In this document: positions 55,006 to 64,000 of the stretch, piece by piece
Numbering within the stretch: the stretch's first letter is position 1
Layout: every line of letters starts with the position of its first letter
Assembly (NCBI GenBank): GCA_018262195.1
Contig: JAGTRS010000006.1
Coordinates: 62,001 to 126,000, forward strand
Reading direction: 5' to 3'
Length of the DNA stretch: 64,000 nucleotides
Origin: Pseudomonadota bacterium
GTDB taxonomy: Bacteria > Pseudomonadota > Gammaproteobacteria > Burkholderiales > Rhodocyclaceae
Notes under the pieces: generated by a model
Told to the model about the DNA's origin: nothing
The model's database searches: none
The model's input: the letters and a program-made list of their open reading frames with translations, nothing else
Translations under genes and position numbers: made by a program

Positions 55006-56886
55006 TCAGGCTGGCGCGGTAGCGCTCGGCTCAGCTCCCGGGGTATCTGTGGGCGTCGTCGGACGCGACGAACCTTGCGATGGCTTCGGTGGGCGCGGCG
55101 GCTTGCTGGCCATGATGTCATCGATCTGGTCAGCATCAATGGTTTCCCACTCAAGTAACGCCTTGGTCATCGCCTCAACCTTGTCGCGATTCTCTTCCAG
55201 CAACTGACGCGCCAAGGCGTACTGCTGGTCGATGATCCGGCGAATTTCGGCATCAACCTTTTGCATCGTCGCCTCGGACACGTTCTTGTGCTGGGTCACC
55301 GAACGACCAAGGAAGACTTCACCCTCGTTTTCACCATAGACCATGACACCCAAGTCGGACATGCCATAACGGGTCACCATGTCACGAGCCATTGCGGTCG
55401 CACGCTCAAAGTCGTTCGAAGCGCCAGTGGTCATCTGGTTCATGAACAACTCTTCGGCAATCCGACCACCAAATAACACAGCAATACGGCTCGTCAGGTA
55501 TTCCCGATCGTAGGCATAACGATCCTGTTCCGGCAACTGCATGGTCAGTCCCAGTGCGCGACCGCGCGGGATGATCGTCACCTTGTGCACCGGATCGGAC
55601 TTGGGCACCAGCTTGGCGACAACAGCGTGACCAGATTCGTGGTAGGCCGTATTCATCTTTTCGTCTTCAGTCATGACCATGCTGCGGCGCTCGGCGCCCA
55701 TCATGATCTTGTCCTTGGCCATCTCGAAGTCGTCCATGTCGACCAGACGCTTGTTGCGACGGGCCGCGAACAGAGCCGCTTCATTGACCAGATTGGCCAG
55801 ATCAGCTCCGGAGAAGCCCGGGGTACCACGGGCAATCACGTCAGCCTTGACGTCGCCAGCAATCGGCACCTTGCGCATATGCACCTTGAGGATTTCCTCA
55901 CGACCGCGGATATCGGGTAGCGGAACGACAACCTGACGATCGAAGCGGCCCGGACGCAGCAGTGCCGGGTCGAGGATGTCCGGACGGTTGGTCGCAGCGA
56001 TGACGATGATCCCGGCATGGCCTTCGAAGCCATCCATCTCGACCAGCAACTGATTTAGCGTCTGTTCGCGTTCGTCGTTTCCACCGCCGAGGCCGGCGCC
56101 GCGATGGCGACCGACGGCATCGATTTCATCGATGAAAATGATGCAGGGCGCGTGTTTCTTGGCATTCTCGAACATGTCGCGAACGCGGGCAGCACCAACA
56201 CCAACAAACATTTCAACAAAGTCGGAACCGGAAATGCTGAAGAACGGCACCTTGGCTTCGCCGGCAATGGCCTTGGCAAGGAGCGTCTTGCCGGTACCCG
56301 GGTTACCGACCATCAGCACGCCCTTCGGAATACGGCCGCCGAGCTTCTGGAACTTGGAGGGATCGCGCAGGAAATCGACGATTTCCTGAACTTCTTCCTT
56401 GGCCTCATCACAGCCGGCGACATCGGCAAAGGTAATGACATTGGTCGATTCATCCATCATGCGGGCCTTCGACTTGCCGAACGAGAATGCACCGCCTTTG
56501 CCGCCGCCCTGCATCTGGCGCATGAAGAAAACCCAGACGCCGATCAATAACAGCATCGGGAACCAGCTGACAAAGAGGTTCATCAGGAAGGACGGCTCCT
56601 CTTCCGGCTTGGCCTCGATCTTGACACCATTTTTCAGCAGATCGGAAACAAGCCAGAGATCGGGCGGCGCGAAAGAGGTGATGCGCTTGCCCTCGCTCGT
56701 TGTCGCTTTAAGCGTACGGCCTTCCATGACCACCTTGGAAATACGACCAGCCTTCACCTCATCGATGAACTGGGAGTATTCGACGGAACCTGTCGCAACC
56801 TGACGGTTATTGAACTGGTTAAAGACCGTCATCAGCACAAGACCAATGACCAGCCAAATTGCGAGGTTTTTGAACATGTTGTTCAA
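55006..56886 (-). CDS. ftsH: ATP-dependent zinc metalloprotease FtsH
   Basis: The 626-residue membrane protease has two N-terminal helices (about 6-24 and 103-123) around a periplasmic domain. The AAA+ domain carries Walker A GNPGTGKT near residue 193, [15 protein letters not shown] and the second region [19 protein letters not shown]. The zinc site HESGH lies near 417. It degrades unstable membrane and cytosolic proteins. A Pro/Ser/Thr-rich tail of about 25 residues ends it. It lies 55 bases after rlmE, the standard order. Confidence 0.97.
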   Translation of the reverse strand: MNNMFKNLAIWLVIGLVLMTVFNQFNNRQVATGSVEYSQFIDEVKAGRISKVVMEGRTLKATTSEGKRITSFAPPDLWLVSDLLKNGVKIEAKPEEEPSFLMNLFVSWFPMLLLIGVWVFFMRQMQGGGKGGAFSFGKSKARMMDESTNVITFADVAGCDEAKEEVQEIVDFLRDPSKFQKLGGRIPKGVLMVGNPGTGKTLLAKAIAGEAKVPFFSISGSDFVEMFVGVGAARVRDMFENAKKHAPCIIFIDEIDAVGRHRGAGLGGGNDEREQTLNQLLVEMDGFEGHAGIIVIAATNRPDILDPALLRPGRFDRQVVVPLPDIRGREEILKVHMRKVPIAGDVKADVIARGTPGFSGADLANLVNEAALFAARRNKRLVDMDDFEMAKDKIMMGAERRSMVMTEDEKMNTAYHESGHAVVAKLVPKSDPVHKVTIIPRGRALGLTMQLPEQDRYAYDREYLTSRIAVLFGGRIAEELFMNQMTTGASNDFERATAMARDMVTRYGMSDLGVMVYGENEGEVFLGRSVTQHKNVSEATMQKVDAEIRRIIDQQYALARQLLEENRDKVEAMTKALLEWETIDADQIDDIMASKPPRPPKPSQGSSRPTTPTDTPGAEPSATAPA

Positions 56887-56941
56887 GCTTGCTCTCCTTC
56901 TACAGCATCGAGCGACAAAAATGCCATTCTAAACAAAAGTC

Positions 56942-57559
56942 TCAGCGCAATGTGCGTCCAAGCAAATAAAGCTCGGGGCTACGGTCGCGTGAAGCATCGG
57001 GTTTTCTTACCGCCACAGTCTTGAAGGTCGCACGCATCTGCCCCAAAAATGTCTCGTAATCCGTTCCCTGAAATACTTTGACCAGGAAAGCGCCCTCTGG
57101 TTTCAAGTGTTCCCGCGAAAACTCCAGCCCTAACTCGGCCAGATGCATGATGCGCGCCTGGTCGACTAGAGGTACCCCTGACATATTGGGGGCCATATCG
57201 GACATTACAAGGCCCACCCGACGCTCACCCAGCTTTTCTTCCAACTGTTGCAGCACGTCGTCTTCACGAAAATCGCCCTGAATGAAGTGAACTCCGTGAA
57301 TTGGCTCCATCTCCAGCAGGTCAAGGGCAAACACGAGACCACCGTCGCCAACCCGCTTGACGGCGACCTGTGACCAACCACCCGGTGTAGCGCCAAGGTC
57401 GACCACAACCTCGCCACGCTTGAGCAGCTTGTCTTTATCATCCATCTCCATCAGCTTGAAAGCGGCACGGGAACGCCAGCCCTCTTTCTTCGCGAGCTGC
57501 ACGTAGGTATCGTTGATATGCTCGCGCATCCAAGCTTTACTGGTTCTGGTTCTTTTCAT
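56942..57559 (-). CDS. rlmE: 23S rRNA (uridine-2'-O)-methyltransferase
   Basis: The family start [20 protein letters not shown] is at 57559, giving 205 residues; the frame extends upstream without family character. The SAM site is [15 protein letters not shown]. The Lys-Asp-Lys-Glu catalytic set appears in [28 protein letters not shown] and RSPELYLLG. It methylates U2552 of 23S rRNA. It diverges from yhbY with only 31 bases between start codons. Confidence 0.95.
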   Translation of the reverse strand: MKRTRTSKAWMREHINDTYVQLAKKEGWRSRAAFKLMEMDDKDKLLKRGEVVVDLGATPGGWSQVAVKRVGDGGLVFALDLLEMEPIHGVHFIQGDFREDDVLQQLEEKLGERRVGLVMSDMAPNMSGVPLVDQARIMHLAELGLEFSREHLKPEGAFLVKVFQGTDYETFLGQMRATFKTVAVRKPDASRDRSPELYLLGRTLR

Positions 57560-57590
57560 TCGGTAAAATGCCGTTTTTGAAAGGTTTACT

Positions 57591-57953
57591 ATGCCGCAAT
57601 TATCATCTGCCCAACGCGCTGAACTTCGCGCCGAGGCACATAATCTGAATCCCGTCGTGTCGATTGCCGAAAATGGCCTCACCGAGGCCGTACTCAAGGA
57701 AATCGATCTCAACCTTCGGGCCCATCAACTGATCAAGATCCGTGTCTATGGCGATAGCCGGGATGACCGGATCGCATACTACGAGCAGATTTGCACGCAA
57801 TTGGATGCCGCTCCGGTCCAACACATTGGCAAGCTGCTGGTTGTTTATCGCCCGGCGCCTATCGAAAAAGCTGCTGCCGAAGCCAAAAAGACCCAAAAAT
57901 CGCGCCGCCCTGCCTCCGAACCGCGCAAGACCAAGCGCGCCCATCAAGGCTGA
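57591..57953 (+). CDS. yhbY: YhbY family CRM-domain RNA-binding protein
   Basis: The 120-residue protein has a CRM domain over residues 1-95: [40 protein letters not shown] and [11 protein letters not shown] basic tail ([20 protein letters not shown]) follows. YhbY associates with ribosome precursors. It has AAAGG upstream and a candidate -10 (TAAAAT, 57564-57569). Its stop directly abuts the stop of the converging DUF4149 gene, with no terminator between. Confidence 0.93.
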   Translation: MPQLSSAQRAELRAEAHNLNPVVSIAENGLTEAVLKEIDLNLRAHQLIKIRVYGDSRDDRIAYYEQICTQLDAAPVQHIGKLLVVYRPAPIEKAAAEAKKTQKSRRPASEPRKTKRAHQG

Positions 57954-58415
57954 TCACCGCAGCCCGCGACCACTCCAAACGACGAGCCACAGGCCCAGCA
58001 GACTCTGCACCATGTAGAGGATGCTGGAAATGCCATGCCAGGCTGCAAAGCGGTCACGCAAGACGCTCTCCATCACTTCGCGTGGCAAAGCATCCGCCTT
58101 GAGTTGCGCCATCAGCGGCTGAATGCCGAACTGGCTGGCAGCAACCATCAATGCCATCAAAATCACCAGCCAGAACACGGCTCGCTTGAAAACCTGTCCA
58201 CCCCAACGGGTGATCAGGAAAATCGCCAAGTAAGCCGCAACACCCAAGCCGAGCCAGCCAATCAAGGCAAAGAGTTTGCCGGCCACGATGCCGGCGAGTT
58301 GGCGATCGCCCAGGCTGGCAAAAAGCACCGGTGCAGCCAGGTAGCCTATCGCCCACAGTCCGCCCACCCATAAGGTGATGCAAGACATGTAGAGCGCTTC
58401 GGCGATTTTACGCAC
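57954..58415 (-). CDS. DUF4149 / TMEM205-like membrane protein
   Basis: A GTG at 58415, just after the greA stop, gives 153 residues. The frame open further upstream overlaps greA and is unlikely. Four hydrophobic helices include EALYMSCITLWVGGLWAIGY and YLAAPVLFASL at the N terminus, as in DUF4149 proteins. WHGISSILYMVQSLLGLWLV ends it. The function is unknown. It follows greA by four bases, a pairing common in betaproteobacteria. Confidence 0.8.
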   Translation of the reverse strand: MRKIAEALYMSCITLWVGGLWAIGYLAAPVLFASLGDRQLAGIVAGKLFALIGWLGLGVAAYLAIFLITRWGGQVFKRAVFWLVILMALMVAASQFGIQPLMAQLKADALPREVMESVLRDRFAAWHGISSILYMVQSLLGLWLVVWSGRGLR

Positions 58416-58419
58416 CGAA

Positions 58420-58896
58420 TTACTCGTAGCGCACGTCGATGACTTCGTATTCGCGAATACCACCTGGCGCCTGGACCTGCGCGATATCACCAGCGTACTT
58501 GCCAATCAGCGCACGGGCCATCGGCGAGTTTACGGAAATCTTGCCCGCCTTGATGTCGGCCTCGTCTTCACCAACGATCTGGTAAGTCACACCAACACCT
58601 GAATCCTGATCTTCCATCTGGACCGTTGCACCAAACACACAGCGCCCGTCGGCGTCGAGGAGCTTGGGATCGATGATCTGGGCATTGGAAAGTTTACCCT
58701 CTACCTCCTGGATGCGCCCTTCGATAAAACCCTGGCGCTCCTTGGCCGCATCGTATTCAGCATTTTCGGACAAGTCGCCATGCGAACGAGCCTCTGCAAT
58801 CGCACCGATCACCCAAGGGCGGTCAACGGTCTTCAGACGATGCAGTTCTTCACGCAATTTCTCGGCACCGGCCACGGTCAACGGAACTTTGCTCAT
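58420..58896 (-). CDS. greA: Transcription elongation factor GreA
   Basis: The start [18 protein letters not shown] at 58896 gives the standard 158 residues. An N-terminal coiled coil has the tip segment [17 protein letters not shown] with its acidic residues. A C-terminal FKBP-like domain ends [14 protein letters not shown]. It helps RNA polymerase cut backtracked transcripts. It lies after carB with a hairpin between, and before a DUF4149 gene. Confidence 0.96.
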   Translation of the reverse strand: MSKVPLTVAGAEKLREELHRLKTVDRPWVIGAIAEARSHGDLSENAEYDAAKERQGFIEGRIQEVEGKLSNAQIIDPKLLDADGRCVFGATVQMEDQDSGVGVTYQIVGEDEADIKAGKISVNSPMARALIGKYAGDIAQVQAPGGIREYEVIDVRYE

Positions 58897-58918
58897 ATTT
58901 TCTTTCAGCAAAAGCAAA

Positions 58919-58953
58919 ACCGCCGGCGCCCGAAACAGGGGCAACCCGGCGGT
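58919..58953 (-). terminator. Possible terminator between carB and greA
   Basis: On the reverse strand ACCGCCGG, a 19-base loop and CCGGCGGT are followed by TTTGCTTTTG. The long loop makes it weaker than the other terminators here, so partial readthrough into greA is likely. Confidence 0.55.
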
Positions 58954-58964
58954 TCAGGTTGGTC

Positions 58965-62149
<3,185 letters not shown>

Positions 62150-62171
<22 letters not shown>

Positions 62172-63289
62172 TTCTTTACTCTCGGGTCAAACAGGTAGGC
62201 CACGTCGTGTGGGCCGGGGCTGGCTTCCGGGTGTCCCTGGAAGGAGAAAGCCGGTACATCCGTACGTGCGATACCTTGCAGGGAACCGTCGAACAACGAT
62301 ACGTGCGTAGCGCGCAGGTTGGCTGGCAACGAATCGGCATCGACCGCAAAACCATGATTCTGGCTGGTGATCAACACCTGGCCAGTATCCATGTCCTTGA
62401 CCGGGTGGTTGGCACCGTGGTGGCCGAATTTCATTTTCAGCGTCTTTGCACCGGATGCCAATGCCAGCAACTGGTGACCAAGGCAGATGCCGAAGGTCGG
62501 CACACCGCGCTCGAGGAACTCACGGATGGCAGCGATGGCGTAATCGCATGGCTCCGGGTCTCCCGGGCCATTGGACAGGAATACGCCGTCCGGTTTCATT
62601 GCCAGCACATCGGCGGCCGGCGTCTGCGCCGGGACGACGGTCAGCTTGACACCGCGCTGGGCCAGCATGCGCAGGATGTTCTTCTTGACACCAAAATCGT
62701 AGGCGACCACATGGAAGCGCGGAGCCGGACCTTGTTCGTAGCCCTTCAGCGTCCATTCGCCTTCCGTCCAGGCGTAGCTTTCCTTGGCCGACACAACCTT
62801 GGCCAGATCCATGCCATTCAGCCCGGGGAAAGCCTTGGCCAGAGCCAAAGCTTTGGACTCATCGACTTCGCCAGCCAGGATACAACCAGCCTGGGCACCC
62901 TTCTCACGCAGGATGCGGGTCAGCTTGCGCGTATCGATACCGGCAATGGCAACGATGCCGTGCTTTTTCAGGTAGGACGACAGATCGTCCTGCGTACGCC
63001 AGTTGGACGCAACCAACGGCAGATCACGAATGACCAGACCAGCAGCGTAATTGGCATTGGATTCAAAATCTTCCGCATTGCAACCGGTGTTACCGATATG
63101 CGGGTAGGTCAAAGTAACGATCTGGCGGCAATAAGAGGGATCGGTAAGAATCTCCTGATAGCCCGACATGGCGGTGTTGAACACCACCTCGCCACTGGTG
63201 ACACCATCTGCGCCGATGGATTGGCCCTTGAAAACCGTTCCGTCGGCGAGGGCGAGAATGGCGGGAGTAAATGAGGGCAGCTGTGCCAA
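62150..63289 (-). CDS. carA: Carbamoyl-phosphate synthase small subunit (glutaminase)
   Basis: The 379-residue subunit has the class I amidotransferase nucleophile in [14 protein letters not shown], the His/Glu pair in [13 protein letters not shown], and an N-terminal CarA domain ([20 protein letters not shown]). It feeds ammonia to CarB. No ATG or GTG suits the N terminus. The only plausible start is TTG at 63289, with an in-frame stop not far upstream. The two T bases of this codon lie in the 3' arm of a long hairpin whose 5' arm holds the G-rich ribosome-site-like sequence. Confidence 0.93.
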
Positions 63290-63315
63290 GCGGGAAGGCT
63301 CGCGCCCTCCCGCTT
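63288..63315 (-). promoter_or_regulatory. Hairpin covering the carA start region
   Basis: On the reverse strand AAGCGGGAGGGC, loop GCGA and GCCTTCCCGCTT pair along all 12 positions (one G-U). The loop is of the stable GNRA type. The 5' arm holds GGGAGGG and the 3' arm ends within the TTG start codon, so folding would hide both. On the other strand the same hairpin precedes GTGCTTTTT and would be terminator-like. Confidence 0.6.
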
Positions 63316-63365
63316 GTGCTTTTTAACCTTACTATTTTAGCCGAAAAGAGCCTTTTCAGGCAAAT

Positions 63366-64000
63366 TCAAGGGATTACACGCGTCTCAACGTAGTGCGCCA
63401 ACGAGGGTTTTATCGAGGACATTTCGTCCATCAGTGAGGCGAAGAGACGGCGGCAGCTCGGCCAGTCGACATTTTCGACTGCCAAAGTTGCCTGCTCGAT
63501 TTCCATGGCTCGCCGGCGAGCGCGCTCGGCATGGAACATGGCCAGCAGGCTTTTCAACGTATGGGCATGCATCCGGGCCTCATGCGCATCTGTTGCATCA
63601 ATGGCCTTCCTCAAACGCCCCAGATGGGCATCCCACTCGGTCAGCAACATGCCGGCCATCGTCGCGAACAATTCAGGCTCACCGATATCACTCAACGCAG
63701 CACCCAGATCGAGTTGCGAAGAAGTGCCGACAGAGAGAACGGCCGACTCAAAGGAAACATCGTCGCCAGTCGCGCCACGAGCACGATCCAGGGCTTCATA
63801 CAGTTCGGCAGAGCGCAGCGGCTTGGCGACATAGTCATTCATCCCGGCCTCGAGGCAGCGATCACGATCAGTCGCCATGACGTTGGCCGTCATCGCTATG
63901 ATGTAGACCGGCCTCAGCTCATGCGAGACCACCCAGCTCCGCCGCATTTCGCGTGACCGAATTGCCTCGGTTGCCTCGATTCCACCCATTACCGGCATCT
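63366..64000 (-). CDS. Hybrid sensor kinase, C-terminal receiver and HPt part (5' end outside window)
   Basis: The frame enters from the right edge and gives at least 210 residues. It starts inside a receiver domain (MPVMGGIEATEAIRS, IIAMTANVMATDRDRCLEAG, DYVAKPLRS), with the phosphoacceptor aspartate outside the window. A histidine phosphotransfer domain follows, whose histidine is probably in MHAHTLKSLLAMF. The whole protein is probably a multidomain phosphorelay kinase of the BarA/TorS type. Its input signal cannot be seen. The stop is 77 bases upstream of the carA start on the same strand. Confidence 0.85.
   Translation of the reverse strand, partial: MPVMGGIEATEAIRSREMRRSWVVSHELRPVYIIAMTANVMATDRDRCLEAGMNDYVAKPLRSAELYEALDRARGATGDDVSFESAVLSVGTSSQLDLGAALSDIGEPELFATMAGMLLTEWDAHLGRLRKAIDATDAHEARMHAHTLKSLLAMFHAERARRRAMEIEQATLAVENVDWPSCRRLFASLMDEMSSIKPSLAHYVETRVIP

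Overview
The window looks like a chromosomal segment of a high-GC betaproteobacterium, most likely Rhodocyclales (Dechloromonas/Azonexus-like). The indications are a class I PHA synthase, a Ralstonia-type NAD-reducing hydrogenase (hoxFUYHW), a fused MaoC/phosphate acetyltransferase, and the order tpiA-secG-tRNA-Leu-nuoA-N. The genus is inference. I see no insertion sequence, prophage, CRISPR array or rRNA. No stretch above 300 bases lacks a gene; the longest gaps are 3577-3842, 21007-21271 and 28163-28388, all with promoter-like sequence.

Left part (1-16 kb). After a truncated PhnD-like binding protein comes a leftward operon of PQQ-dehydrogenase accessory genes: a PedF-like cytochrome c, a binding protein, a beta-propeller protein and a cytochrome b561. 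It faces a rightward sigma-54 activator gene, and the gap between them carries two back-to-back sigma-54 promoter sequences. Further leftward genes are two unknown exported proteins, a SirB2 / NnrS-like / DUF2249 / hemerythrin operon, an oxygen-binding di-iron protein paired with a soluble chemoreceptor-like protein, PHA synthase and a beta-CASP ribonuclease. A universal stress protein (rightward), an FKBP isomerase and an exported unknown protein follow.

Middle (16-36 kb). A leftward HlyD-RbbA-YhhJ efflux operon and a VAO/PCMH-type flavoprotein precede the leftward hoxFUYHW operon. Diverging from hoxF is a rightward run: fabI, a kinase-like gene with a dual-specificity-phosphatase-like gene, MaoC-Pta and ackA. 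Together these genes suggest a theme of redox balance under low oxygen: H2/NAD turnover, acetyl-phosphate formation, PHA storage and oxygen-independent class II ribonucleotide reduction. The nrdJ gene has its own tandem NrdR-box promoter.

Right part (36-64 kb). This is leftward housekeeping DNA: a NUDIX hydrolase, complete complex I (nuoA-N), tRNA-Leu(GAG), secG, tpiA with a near-consensus sigma-70 promoter, glmM, folP, ftsH, rlmE (with yhbY diverging), a DUF4149 gene, greA, carB and carA. The 3' end of a hybrid sensor kinase closes the window. The carA start is unusual: a TTG codon touching a 12-bp hairpin.

The least explained items are the kinase/phosphatase-like pair (29299-30361), the di-iron/chemoreceptor-like pair (9422-10804), the structured carA start, and the paired sigma-54 promoters.
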